DNA from: Polytrichum commune
Taxonomy: Eukaryota > Streptophyta > Polytrichopsida > Polytrichales > Polytrichaceae
DNA length: 64,000 bases
Reading direction: 5' to 3'
Assembly: GCA_950295325.1 (NCBI GenBank)
Contig: OX485809.1
Coordinates: 18,926,144 to 18,990,143 of the forward strand
The position numbers were made by a program, and so were the translations under genes. The notes under the pieces are model-generated. The model was not told where the DNA came from. It saw only the letters and a program-made list of their open reading frames with translations, and ran no database searches. Below, one piece after another: positions 11,664 through 23,660 of the stretch (its first letter is position 1; every line of letters starts with the position of its first letter).

Positions 11664-14600
11664 TATGTTTCCTAAAGGAAAACAAAAAGACCCATCCTCC
11701 AATGCGTTACAACCTCTCTCACCAAGAATACAAACTATCCATCAACAAGGCGTTAAATCAACAACTAGGAAAAGAAGACAAGGTGAAAACTCCACCCCTA
11801 CGCAAGGTCTCATCGCAACAAGGGACTTCAACCTGATGTTGTTCTTGAAACAGTGGAAGAAGATTGTGCATCTTCCATGCATTCAAACGATCAATCACAA
11901 ATCCATTCTAAAAAAAATACAATGACATTGTCGCAAAGATTGGAGCCACTTTTGGGACAACATCAAAATATCACTAAAGATGTTGCAACAAAAATTGTCA
12001 ATAATATTGTGGATTTAGTTGCAGAACAAGTTATTGAGGAATCCACTTTAGAGAAATCGCATGAAGAAAATCAAGACAATTTGCAATATGATGATACACA
12101 AGACTATCAAGAGAATCAACACTTTCAAGTGACACAAACTTCTCCAGAGAATCAACAATTTCAGGATACACAAACTTCTCCAGGAAATCAACACTTTCAA
12201 GAGACACCAGATTCTCAACATAATGAACAATTCCAAGAACAACATCTTTCTCTTGTGAATCAGCGATCACAGCATAGAAAGCATTCTTTGACATTGTCTC
12301 AAAGGACAATATCTACATCTCAATTTACTGGTGGACCTTCTGAAGGTGTAACTAATCGACGCAAAAAAGAGAAGGTAAATTTTATTTTCATTTGTATTAA
12401 ACGGTTTGAATTTTTTGAATTTATATATATTCTCTATTATTATTAGGTTTATATTCTTACATACATGAATATTGTGCAGAGTGAAAAAAATGATATTCAT
12501 GAAGGATTATGGACACCTCCGCCTACATTGGAGAACCCAGCTGAACATGAAGGGAAATCCATCAAGTACACGAGAATGAGACTCTTGGAGCGAAAACAAA
12601 AAATCAACTCGACATTGAATGATATATGTGTCATGAAATATCCTGTGCCTATCCCTTTGTGTCGAATGATTGGCATGGAGGTGGTTAGGCCCGCATTGGA
12701 CGACGATGTATCAATTTTGTCACGTTCGTTTCTCAATGGTTATATTCCTGGGTCTGCATCATTTTATGTCTCGGTAGAGCATGAAGAGGGATACACGATT
12801 GATGTCAATGATGATATTGTGAATGAATGGGATGAAATTTGGAAACAAAAAAATTAAGAATTTGAAGCGTATCTGACAGAGCATGGTTTGCATGCATTCA
12901 AAAATAAAATGTTTCACATTTGGGATGGAAATCATCGCTTTAAAGCGTGGTACAATACCAAAGAGATGAAGTTAGGTGGTGTTGAATATCATATAAGCCC
13001 TACATCGATAATCCTTGATGGACGAAAAGAAAATCATTCTGTTATCACATGTCTCTGCGATGATATCAACATGTAAGTATTTTATTCATTTGTATTTTGA
13101 TTATCTTATATTGTTAATTTTCTTTACATGTTTCATCTTTAATTTTTTCATATTTTTATATTTATGTTTATATTTTGAAATGATTAAGATCAACAGAGAA
13201 AAATGTTGTCAAACCTCGATTCATTCACACACTCTTCAAAGTGACAAAATATGGAAGTCAACCGCTGGAATGGTGGGAAGGAAGGATTAGTCCCGAGCAA
13301 ATGGCTTTGTACAAAAAGAGAAAATCAGTAAATTCCAAAAAGTGGTATAATGTCACACAAGAGATCCTGGTCGAACATATTTACAAGGTAAATTTTGTAT
13401 TTCCTTATTTCTTTAACTATGTCAATTTATATTTATGGATTTCTAGATTTTCTTTCTTTATGCTCATCAATACTTTGTATTGTACAGAGTGAAATTGAGG
13501 ACGAGGTTGCAAAAGCAACTGAAAACTATATCAACTTGGAGGTTGCAGATCACATCGGATTGCAACAAATAATTGCAACAGCGTCACAATCCATCAAAAC
13601 TAAAAAACGGTCAACACTAGTTAAAATTTTGGCCATCGCTGATCCCGAAAATGGCACAGAGTTTTTTGATGAAATCAAAAAACACTATGACAAAAATGGA
13701 GACAATGTGCAAATGACCCTTGATCGCCTCCATCGTCTTTGTCAATCTCAGGTTGACTCCAAAGAGAAAACGAATTGGCTAAAGCTCTGGAATGCTAATG
13801 ATGACACAAAACATGCTGCATCGTTTCCTTTAGAAATTAGAGGAAATGATGCATTGGATCCATGGCTGACAAGAAGAACATTTTGGTGGCAGGTATTTAT
13901 ATATGAAGTTTACTATTTGATATGTAATATATTTATGTATCAGATATATAATATATATGTATGTTTGATATATGTATTATGATACATAACTATTTGTATA
14001 TTAATTATTAATTATTTTTATGTATGTTATACAACTCAAAGAGGAGGCATACAAAAAAATTGACTACTACATCAATCATGATGATGCAACACAACGATTG
14101 GTGTTGGACAATATGACTTCGGATGTTCCGGATGTTGTCTCATATATTAGAACATGGGAGGAAAAAATTGGGAACATGGCCTTTTTAGTGGAAATACCCA
14201 CTAAGGTGAATGCAAAGACTGTGTGGAGGAACAATATATGGAAAGATCAATCAGGTTCTGCTGCAATCATGTGTCGTATAATTTATCGATACATTAAATT
14301 CATTTTGATTGCAAATGGAAAACTTCGAGGTCGTCCATCATGGTGGTCTTCTTGGACACTTGCAGAAGGAATGCTTTGGAATATTGAACAAAGAAAATGG
14401 CCATCTGCACATCGCGAAGGGGGAGGTTGGTATTTGGACCTTCCCAACGGTTCTTTACCAGAAGAAGAAACACAATTGTTTCAAGATTGCAATGCAAGAG
14501 TTGAAGAACAAAGAAGTGTTGGTATTAATGTGGGTGAAATGCCAACATTTGAAACCGAACAACCATCGGAGTCCTCCAAACAACCATCGCAGTCTTCCAA

Positions 14601-16037
14601 ACCACATATTCAATTGAGGAAAAAAAGAAAAATAATCGATACAGAAAATGACGAACAAGATATTGTCCTAAATCCAAAGCCACCAAGTGGTCGAGTGTCG
14701 TCAAGATCACAAATTGCAACTGTACCAAAACCGGGAAGAAATCTTGATTTTATTCCCAAGGTAGGCCTTGTTAAAGGTGATTGGTACGATTGTCATGTTT
14801 TTTATGAAAAACACAAAAAAAACATCTCCTGATTTCAAAAAATTGATGTCATGGATGAAAGATGTTTCTTTGGGAAAAGTAAACAACGTGAATGGAATTG
14901 TTACCAAAGCATGTGTGGACCTAATTATCGTTGATATTCCAGATGGGATGCCAATCCATGGTATTGACGAAGGGCGTACTATTCCTTCTTGGATGCAATT
15001 GAAGACAGATGAATGGTGGGAGACATTGTTTGATTTTTTGGAATCAATACTTTCAGACAATGGTTGCACGCTTATCATGTGCAATGCCAAGATGCCAAGA
15101 CTGCAAGAAAAAATTGTGAGTTATGCACTAGGGACCAGAGATCGTCCAAAACATTTTTGTTTAAGGGAGCATGTCAAAACATTCACAATTGTGAATTGTT
15201 TACCACAAAATGCTCCTAACGGTATCCAAACTGCTCTTTCCAACATTCTTCTCTTGAAGAAACCATCTAGTTCATTTGCCCTCTCGGATGCTGCTAGCTA
15301 CATAGATCCATTTGTGGACATCAAACAATTGGATGTTCTGTTCAATCAAATAACGAACACAAACATGTGTTTGAACCAATGTGGACAACCTTGGAGGGGA
15401 GCTAAAGAAAAAAGCCCTTTGGTTATGCAACAACTCATTGAAGCATGTTCTCCATTACATGGTCGTATATTGGATTTGTCCGTGGGTACAGGTGCAAGTT
15501 TTCACGCTGCAAAAGAAAGTGAAAGACATATTTTTGGTTTTGAAGCAGACGAAGAAACACACATGGGGTTATTGGATGCTTTATTCCAGAGTTTGAATGT
15601 TGAAGCATCCAATGTATTTCAAACACCCTCAGAACCTTCCTCAAGTATTGGTCCAAATTTTGAGGATGTAGCTCCAAAGCAAGGCCGCAAATTTGTGGCC
15701 ATCGATGTATCTGATTCTGAATAGTGAGTAAGTCTTCAAGCTAATTGCAAATTTCATACAATGAATTTGCATGTGTACATTTATTTTTCAATATATTACT
15801 TAAACTCATATTAATATTGTTTTTTTTTGCATGATTAGCATTGGATTGAAAGATTGGTTTGCAAAAGTACCATCAACTCCAAATTTTGTACAAGACCTAC
15901 CAATATATGCAAAGTCAATGGCACAACACATGGCACAACAACAAGAAGTTTCACTAGAGTCATCAAGCCAATCAACGGATCTTCATCCTAGACGATTAGT
16001 AGAAATGTTCATGGACATAGAGGCCCATGAAAAATGA
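11664..16037 (+). pseudogene. MULE-borne ParB-like / DNA-methyltransferase-like fusion gene
   Basis: Multi-exon gene. Visible splice sites: leader acceptor TTTGCAG at 11658; introns 12375-12479, 13073-13188, 13388-13487, 13893-14043 and 15724-15838, all GT-AG. Domains: Gln-rich N-terminal region (TSPENQ-like repeats near 12100-12230); ParB-like motif I-W-D-G-N-H-R-F near 12920; helical middle; then a circularly permuted (beta-class-like) N6/N4-adenine/cytosine methyltransferase-like region with L-I-I-V-D-I-P-D-G (degenerate DPPY, near 14920-14945) and I-L-D-L-S-V-G-T-G-A-S followed by F-G-F-E-A-D (SAM-binding motif, 15465-15550). Lesions: frameshift near 11820, in-frame TAA 12855-12857, and frameshift in an A-run at about 14813-14820. 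ParB-N6-methyltransferase fusions are known in bacteria and phages. The DPPY replacement makes catalysis doubtful. Confidence 0.6.
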
Positions 16038-16711
16038 AACTTTACATATATATTATGAAGATGTATGTTGAGAGTTCTCCAATGCCAAGTTTTCAATTGG
16101 GTTGTAATAATTAAAATCATTATATATCTAATGTTTTGACTCTTCAATGTTTGTTGTTGTACATATAGTCTTCAATTTTCCACAAATATATATATATATA
16201 TTCAATACCACGGTCATGAACATGCACCTGTAATTAGGTTTGGTTGTGATGAAATTCTTTGTGGTATATTGTACAAGTTGCATATTATGCATCCACTATA
16301 TTTGAGTGCACACATGAATGCACCCAAATCCATGAACCCATGCACCAATTCATTGTTAAATTCATTGTTAATTATTTTGCTACAATTGATGATATTATTG
16401 AACCACAAAATAAAACATGTGGATGCAATAATTTATCTATAGTTGAAATAAATATGTATTTATATATGATAAATGTATATATGCCCATAGTCATGTGGGA
16501 TTTTTTTTTTCTCATTGCTCACTTCTTACAATGTTGCTTATCATCCCCACACCTCTCCCTATTAAACCCTAAAATCAAAAACTTTTATGCCAAAATTCCA
16601 CGGTTATAGGATACTAGTGGCCCTATTACCAAATATTTCACCTTCTTCACCGCTCACAAGTTACCACTCATTGCTCACCGCTCATTGTTCACCGCTCACA
16701 AGATAGCACTC
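16038..16711. other. MULE right flank and terminal repeat
   Basis: No gene. Contains an AT microsatellite (16185-16200), then GTGAGC-type subterminal repeats on the opposite strand (16640-16692) and the right terminal CGCTCACAAGATAGC (16693-16707). Confidence 0.6.
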
Positions 16712-18218
16712 CCCGTGGGGGAGGGGGAAGGGGAGGGTGAGGAGGAGCGGCAAGAGGATGCTTCCAACTTAGAGGAAATTGGTCGTCTACAGGCGGAGCA
16801 TAGTGTCCATCACCCTGTGGGATCTTTCTCATCTGGGATCCCATCTACACCCGGCCGCGGGTTTGTACAGTTTGATACATCTAGACGAAGTCAATAACAA
16901 CTAGATGTTCAACCTATGAAAGAATCTGAGGAGGATGAGCGTCCGCAGTCAGCGGAAGCAGCTCAATTGGAGGCTAATCCTGCTGCAAGGCCTGCATCGA
17001 AACCAACTGCAAGGAAGAAAATGAAAGCTCCTCGAAGGGGAAGGTCATCTCTACGTCCTCCTAGAGTTGGAGATCACTCGCGGTCTTCGGAGGCAACGGA
17101 GCATTCTGGTCTTTATCGCGAGGTTGAATCTGGCCAAGTAGCGGATGTGGAGGATGTTCCGCGGGATGCAATCATGTCTGAAGCTGTGCATGTTGAAGGG
17201 ACAAGCACAAATTTGAACATCAACTCACATGTGGAGGACGTTGCTGCTGCCGTTCTCGAGGTGCTAGGCCATGGGCGATCACACCATGATTCCCCTGATG
17301 TTGTGGTTGTAGATGAACCTACTTTAGCGGCACCATCCAATGAAGCAGAGGAGGTTATTTGAACCAAAGTCATATGCTTGGATAGTGATGACGATATGCC
17401 CGAAAGATGCGTAGAACTAGACGTGAGGGTGAAGGTGAGAGATCGAGTTCCACATCGGGTTCGGGGGACGTTTGCTGACTACATGACAGATGATTCCAAG
17501 GATGAGGATTATGGGAAGCCCGGGTACAACCGAGTGAAACTCAACTTTGTTAATGACCCTCACCCGGTGTTTGCTGGGAGACCTGACATGGGCAAGGAAT
17601 CGGATGGGAAGGACAAGGTGCATTTTGCCCCATTTGTGGACAAATACTTGGTAGATGTGCCCGAGAACGTGCGATTGAATCTTGCGCATTTGTATAAGTC
17701 GTACGACTATCACAAGATGTTCGCTTATCTCTCCACACCAGCGTTTTGTGAAGCAGTGAAGGTGAAACATATTCTTCATGCCGCTGCATTAAAGAAAATG
17801 AGAAAGAGATGGACAACGTTCGAAGCTCCCAAACATCGTGAAGAACGAGGTCAATTCGCGGGGTCCTCGGCCGCTCAAGCTGGCAGTGTTGTGGACTCTA
17901 CGTTGGAGATCATTGACATTAGTGGAGTGCCAGAGTCTCCAAGGAGGGAAGTCAATGTTGCAATTGCGGAGTCCTCAAGCCCTCATATCGACCGTTTTGC
18001 TAAGGGTCAACCGGCATCGTCCGAAATGGTAATACATACTCCCCTCCCAATGCAATATTGTGTTCATCTTGGAAGCAAAGTCGTCAAGATTTCTAAAAGT
18101 CTCTTTGGAACAGGTGTTGGTTGCGCCAGAACGGAATGTCATTCCACCGAGTTCTCATGACGACCCTGCACATGCTGGGGATCCCCCCCTAAGCCAAGCT
18201 CAAGATATTATATATAGT
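16712..18218 (+). pseudogene. Gene A, acidic exon 3 (3' part) and the following small exon
   Basis: Continues the 1304-1776 frame after the MULE. In-frame stops are TAA 16895-16897 and TGA 17360-17362, with no frameshift over about 1.3 kb. Contains basic K/R stretches (about 16990-17080), acidic patches (L-D-S-D-D-D near 17380; D-D-S-K-D-E-D near 17490) and an alpha-helical block. Probable donor ATG|GTAATA at 18028, acceptor GAACAG at 18112, then a short exon V-L-V-A-P-E-R-N. It corresponds to gene B's acidic linker (29101-30543). No enzyme motif seen. Three nonsense codons across gene A argue for decay. Confidence 0.5.
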
Positions 18219-18623
18219 ATTATTTGAATGCAATTGGTCCCACGGGTGAACACCCGTGGGACCACCTATTTATACTTTTCAATTTCCATACAAATTTTTA
18301 TTTCTCGAGTAATATTTATATAAAGGATTTTTGATATTGTGCCCACGGGTGTTCACCCGTGGGAGAGTATGGGTTTGAGCGTGTGGATCTCATAAGTCCT
18401 GTGTGCATGTGGTCACAGGTCATACAACCACTGCCGGAATACCTCCTTCGGTACGATATTCTACCCGAGCTTGCAAAACTAATTAATAAATGTGCAGGCA
18501 TTCTTTTATCTTGCATACTCATGTCTACCCAACATGTTGTTTCATTCGATAAAAGTCATGTAGAATCTACTGTTTCCTTAGATAGAAATCCTTTACAATG
18601 ACTTTCAATTTTGTCATCGCCAG

Positions 18624-19406
18624 ATCCTCACCTCTCCAACCACTGTTGTCCATCGGAGAGAGAAGATATGGTTAGTGTTGGATGTGAACGGGATCCTGGT
18701 GAGGTCAACAAAGTGCGACAATGTCAACACCAGGAAGACTCTTGAATCACAACATAGCCCTCAGATAATTGGGGAGTTGGCTCCACTCTTTCTCCCATAT
18801 AGTGCCCTCATACCTAGGAAAGGACTGGGACGCTTTCTGCATTTTGTTCTTTCAAACTTCCATGTTGTCATCTGGTCGTCGAAGCTTATGAAGAATCTTC
18901 AGCCAATTGTCCGGCACTTCTTCAATGGTTGTAGACATCCAGAGTATGTGTTTGGGCAAGAATTGTGTCACACTCTGAAGGATGAGAGAGGACAAGTTCT
19001 TCCTAGTCCTATGAATGCTAATTCAAGCTTCTTCATGAAAGACCTGTGCGCATTTTTTGAGTGGAGCCGGACGCATCCAGTGCCGCATACGAAGCAACCC
19101 AGTCATAGAACTACATTACTTGTTGATGACTCCCCTTACAAATGCATCCCAAACCCTCATGGGAGCTACATTAACCCTCCCCCATTTATGTCAACCCAAA
19201 GCTTGGATACTCTGCATAGTTACCTGCAAAGGCTCTTGAGTTCTCAACAGTATGTGCCAAATTTTGTGGGGAGCAACCCTTATCCATCAGGACACGGACC
19301 CTTCAATCTAGAGTTGTCAAGTTCTCAGATTTATAAGCAATCATTAGCTAGACATAAAATACTGACTTCTGCCCGTATGGTTCTAGAGGCTCAAAGGTCT
19401 ATGTAG
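18624..19406 (+). pseudogene. Gene A, last exon: FCP1/NIF-type HAD phosphatase-like domain
   Basis: Exon starts after CATCGCCAG at 18623, phase 0, matching the start of gene B exon 4. HAD motifs: I = L-D-V-N-G-I-L (the nucleophile Asp is present; the second Asp of DxD is Asn); II = V-V-I-W-S-S; IV = L-L-V-D-D-S-P. FCP1-like enzymes remove phosphate from Ser, for example on the RNA polymerase II tail. The DxN change is shared with gene B, so activity, if any, would be unusual. The domain itself is open and well preserved, but upstream exons of gene A carry stops. Ends TAG at 19404-19406. Confidence 0.65.
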
Positions 19407-19890
19407 ATTCCCTATTGGGGCCGCCAATAGTGCACATTTGCACTATCTGTACATTGTATTTGAAATAAGTGGATCTGAAACTTTGTTGCCTTTCAACTTC
19501 ATTTGAAACTTGTTTTGGTTTTGTGGATTTTCTTCATGCAAACATGTCATGGTCATGAATGTATCTCATTGGGATTCTACTACTTTGCAACACTGCGGTG
19601 TTAGAGAATACCCGACTATTTCCAACCACAGTGAACATCTGGCAGTGTCCCACGGGTGTTCACCCGTGGCAATGTGGTAGTTGATTCAATGAATGTATCA
19701 GACCACTTGGACAGTGTCAGTTGTGTTTTTGGGAATTATGGTTGTTATAGCGAATTTTAATATGTAGGACTTAGTCGGCTATAATTCATATGTTTTGAAC
19801 ATGTTCATCTTTACTACGGGGCAACGGACGGGCTCCTCTTGCACATAATGTCCTTCTTCCATGGACTCTTATGTTCTTGTATCCTAACAG
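19407..19890. other. Gene A 3' flank
   Basis: No gene seen. Contains one palindrome A copy at 19649-19669. Confidence 0.4.
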
Positions 19891-20451
19891 CATTCCCCAT
19901 TCCAAACGCGACCTAAGAACTATATTGCCAGTCCACCATGTCGACAACGTCCTCCGGATGCTAACGCCGACTTCGCCGAAGTGACATCTCCATGTCCTAA
20001 GGTAATTCATTTTCCACATGAATCCCAATTTTTTTAGTTGTGTTTCATCCCAGGGATTCTAATATCATTTTGTCGTTTGTTGTGTTAGACACATATGCTC
20101 CAAACACGCGATGTTGCGCTTGCGGTTGCGGTGGCTGTTCCGGTCGCGGTTGCAGCTCCGGTCACACACGCTCGGGTGAAGAGACACCTTTCTCTCCAAA
20201 CCACTCACCCCAGTGAGCCCACGGGCTCGGGAAATAGTTTTGGATGTTGGAGGTGTAGTTCACCCAATACCACCTCATCCATGTCTGATTACGTGGCTGC
20301 AAGGGTGAAACAACTTCGAGAAGCTACAGTTTTGATGACGAAGAAAAAACGGCTTGAAGAAGTCAAGCGCAAGCAATGTACTATAGCTCAAAGACAACCT
20401 CATGACAAGATGTTGAAAATGATTAAGGCTTCATACTCCTCTTGTAGATAG
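19890..20451 (+). CDS. Small basic protein gene downstream of gene A
   Basis: Two exons joined in frame by CCTAAG|GTAATT (20001/20002) and GTGTTAG|ACACAT (20088/20089). The second exon encodes a Val/Ala-rich stretch, then a Lys/Arg-rich C-terminus (K-K-K-R-L-E-E-V-K-R-K), ending at 20451. The start is not defined; a stop lies near 19888 in this frame. Gene B also has a small basic-tailed gene just downstream (27550-26659), so the pair may be orthologous parts of the same unit, though sequence similarity is weak. Function unknown. Confidence 0.4.
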
Positions 20452-21180
20452 CCGGACCTTTATGGTGATAGATTTTCCACGGGTGTTCACCCGTGGATAC
20501 AACAATTCATATACTTTGTGACATATTTTGTGCCCACTGTGGCATCTATGATTCATCCCAATGATTTTTTGACCCTCAGTTGTGTAGTCGGATATGACAT
20601 GTAGACCTTCCTGCATGTGTTATGGATCTTGCATCGTGTGTTGCATGGCGTTGGTTGGTCACGGGCGTTCACTCGTGGTTAGATGTATTTGTATTCTCTG
20701 AGTAGTATTAAGTGCCCATGATGGCTTTTATGATTAGACCCATTATATTTGCATACATTTGTTGACATGCGCATGGTTGTTCCTTAGTGGTGTCGACTTA
20801 TGTTGTATTATGGATATAGGCTCATCTGTTGCGGGGTGTTGGTTGGTCACGAGTGAACACCCGTGGTTACAGCTGGGCTAAGTTTTTATATGGGCAAGAA
20901 TATGCATTATTGTAGCTTATATATATACACCAATGTGCATGAAATAGTGTGTTAGTCTATGTTGATGACCTTCCTCTTGTTCTAAACCTTGTCAATGATG
21001 GCAATTCACGGGTATTTACTTATGAACCACGTTCCCAATGCACGTTCCCATCGGTACGAATTGTCTCATAATGGCCCAATTGGCTCATTTTAGTTAATAT
21101 CCCCATCAACGAATATTTTGAAAAAAAAATTATTCATACTCAAGAATTTTCTTACGCTCTCTTTTGCTTGATCTAATGCT
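20452..21180. other. Non-coding flank with palindrome A copies
   Basis: Three palindrome A copies (20477-20496, 20660-20678, 20848-20866), the last two preceded by the same GTTGGTTGGTCACG phrase. No coding frame. Confidence 0.5.
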
Positions 21181-21512
21181 GTGAAGAATAAGTCTGAAGG
21201 GGTGGATGTAGGCCCTCCTAAGTGGATCCAATGGCGGGCACTTATTAAAAACGTAAGTGATCTTAATTTTGTATTTTTTCTTTTATTCTTACTTTCATTT
21301 GGATTTATTTTTGTTTCTTATTCTTATATTGTGATGTGTTGTGCTGTTTTAAGTTCAATGACAATCGAGAATTTTATGTCATGGGAAGTCCGACTCCCTT
21401 TGCCGTTGACTTGGTTTTTCTCCAATTTCCCGACGGTCTTGACTTCAACCTCTCCAATAGACCTGCTGAAATTCCTCTATGGAATAAATATGACAATTTA
21501 AAGCATGTATGA
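21181..21512 (+). pseudogene. Two-exon gene fragment of unknown function
   Basis: Exon 21181-21252 ends AAAAAC|GTAAGT, and exon 21354-21512 begins after TTTTAAG. Joined in phase 0 the product reads ...W-R-A-L-I-K-N|F-N-D-N-R-E-F-Y-V-M-G... and stops at TGA 21510-21512. There is no ATG start and no recognised family. It is probably a captured or truncated gene piece. Confidence 0.35.
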
Positions 21513-23152
21513 TTGGGATTTTCATCATATTTTTTTAGTTTCTTCTTCCAATCATTCATTTCATAGTGTGCTTGTGCCAACTGTTTGAAAAAAATAAAAT
21601 CCGATGCATTGTTAATTTTGAACAAGTCTTTTGTCCATATTTACTTAATTCCTAGTTATTAGTGATTTAAAATGATGCATTACAAGTGGTAGAGGGTTGC
21701 AACTTGGTGAGACAATTCCAAAAAAAATCCGGTAGTACTTGCTTAGTGTTTAGAAATGATAAAACTTGACATTTGGTCAGCTCAAACAAGACCGCATGAA
21801 ACACAATATTTACATCATGACCGTAAGTCTTGTAATCCTTGGAATGAGCCATGATTTTGATGTTATGCCTCATGTTCGAGTGGCCACCAACAACAACTAA
21901 TACCAATTTTCACAAGGTGCATACATCTCCCTACTTGAATTCAATTTAGTTTTTTTCTTGATGACCTCTTCTATGATATCATATGTTTTTTCAATGCCCA
22001 CATAATGATGGGTACTAAATAAACACATGTCTAAATTGTTTTTGATTTTTTTTAATATATATTTAAAGGGACTCAATTTGGACTCCACCCATTGTTACAG
22101 GTATGATGATAAAGGTGTTTTGATAAACCAAAGAATAGTGGCTATGAAGTACAACCTCATTATGGGCAAGTGCATCAGTTCCAAAACTTTGTAGAATATG
22201 TGGCATGGGCATTCTTCTTCTTCTTCATGTCACGTCACTAGAAGGAATGGGGGTCCCCTTCGACGTGCTTCGTCTTTGTCACATGCTGCAGGATCTACTC
22301 CGGCATCACGCCAATTTTTTCTTCATGCATGCAAGCAATTTGTTGGGTACTTTGTGGCGAGAATGAATTTGGACTTCAGAGCCCGAATCGAATCTAAGTC
22401 CACACATGAGTTAATTAGTACACGAGCCCCAGGCAGTTGACCTATATCACTGAGCACTTCTCTTACGCAACTGAAAAGTTTGCGAATCTAGCACTGTGGT
22501 TGCTTTGTTTTGTTCTTTCATAGACATTGAATGATTACACTAGTGCGGACACTTGCACCGAATATTCTAGTGTTCCTCATCAGAACTGAATTTCTAGTCA
22601 ACTCCAATATTCTGACCCAACTCATTTAGTCAAGCAGACGATCGAAGCAGATACAAAATGTGGGAAACTTCTCCCACCAACAATCCTACTTCTGCAGAAC
22701 TACAATGAATAATTGATCAGGTTAGCATGCTCCAAATAAATTACGAGCTTGAAGGCCTTGTCACCAACATTTCTACACCTCTCTGAAAACCAGCTCAACT
22801 TGAGCTCCAACCACGCAAATTTCTTCGAACGTAGAATCCTGAGCTACAATGATTATCCCATTTAGCGAGGGTGGGCTAATAGTGCACATGGGCAATTAGT
22901 GAAGGTGATACTAAATTTCTTTATGCCATGAAATTAGTGCCACCACAAGATTAAGGTATTCAGGAGCCCAAAGTGTCAAAGTGCTGGAAACTCTCAATAC
23001 AAGCTTGTTTTAGTCTCTTAGTGTTAGGAGATGTTTCAGGAGTGAGTGGCGCCGACTGAAAAAGAAGAAGAAGAAACTTCTTCAAGCTCACCAAAACGCA
23101 TTTTTCACTCTACAAACACCTTAGAACATGCACTAATTTTCTAGAAAGGTAT
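21513..23152. other. Non-coding region
   Basis: AT-rich sequence with no credible gene on either strand. Confidence 0.5.
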
Positions 23153-23160
23153 GGTAAATG

Positions 23161-23497
23161 CTCGGGGGGGTAGTCATTGGTTGGAGTAGCAATATACATG
23201 CGAACAAATGATAGGGTATTTTAAAAACATGGGAGCAAAAATTTATAATTGGGCTTAAGAGTAATATAGGGTATCAAAAATGGCACTGGACATCTTTAAA
23301 GTACTATAGGGTATGGAATAATAGGTAATTTGAAATTATAAGTAATGCAAGGCATTTTTCTATTAACCCAAAGTAGAAATTTACATAATGATAGCATGTG
23401 AAAAAAAGAAGAGTATTGAAAGTAATACCCCCCTATAAAATAGTGGTTGTTCGCACCTATATCCTTAACTTTTTAACACACTGCCCCCCCCCCCGAG
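23161..23497. mobile_element. 337-bp hAT-like MITE with perfect 8-bp TSD
   Basis: Left end CTCGGGGGGGTAG and right end CTGCCCCCCCCCCGAG are inverted, with further inverted similarity about 40 bp in (GCGAACA). The flanks are exact direct repeats GGTAAATG (23153-23160 and 23498-23505). It has no coding capacity. The 8-bp TSD fits the hAT superfamily. Confidence 0.7.
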
Positions 23498-23660
23498 GGT
23501 AAATGAGCATGTATTCATGGATTTAATATCACTCAGTAAAAATTTCAACCCTCACTAATTTTGAAATTTGGCAGAGTAGTGCATGGTTGGGGAATTAGTA
23601 CCACACGCACTGCTTGAGATAATCAGTGCACTGAGCTCAATTTTCAAATTTAGAACATAT

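Larger units (their letters stand above)
1777..16711. mobile_element. Large (~14.9 kb) Mutator-like element (MULE) with cargo genes
   Basis: The ends carry inverted GCTATCTT[AG]TGAGCG at 1783-1797 and 16693-16707, followed inward on both sides by repeated GTGAGCGGTGAGC-like subterminal units (to about 1860, and from about 16640). The flanks share CCCGTGGGGGAGGG at 1763-1776 and 16712-16725. This is consistent with a MULE-type ~9-bp target duplication whose exact limits are blurred by G-rich sequence. Inside are a MULE transposase on the minus strand, a kinase-like gene, and a ParB/methyltransferase-like gene on the plus strand, plus palindrome array C. Host frame (gene A) continues across it. 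The element is unusually long for a MULE. The exact termini are uncertain by a few bases. Confidence 0.75.
18239..20866. repeat. Palindrome family A (CCACGGGTGTTCACCCGTGG), dispersed copies
   Basis: Near-perfect copies at 18239-18260 (AA centre, i.e. the reverse orientation), 18342-18363, 19649-19669, 20477-20496, 20660-20678 and 20848-20866, plus one in coding sequence at 1750-1769. Each is a 9-10-bp inverted repeat around TT or AA. They occur only in gene A territory: introns, 3' flank and one exon. None was seen elsewhere in the window. Confidence 0.85.
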
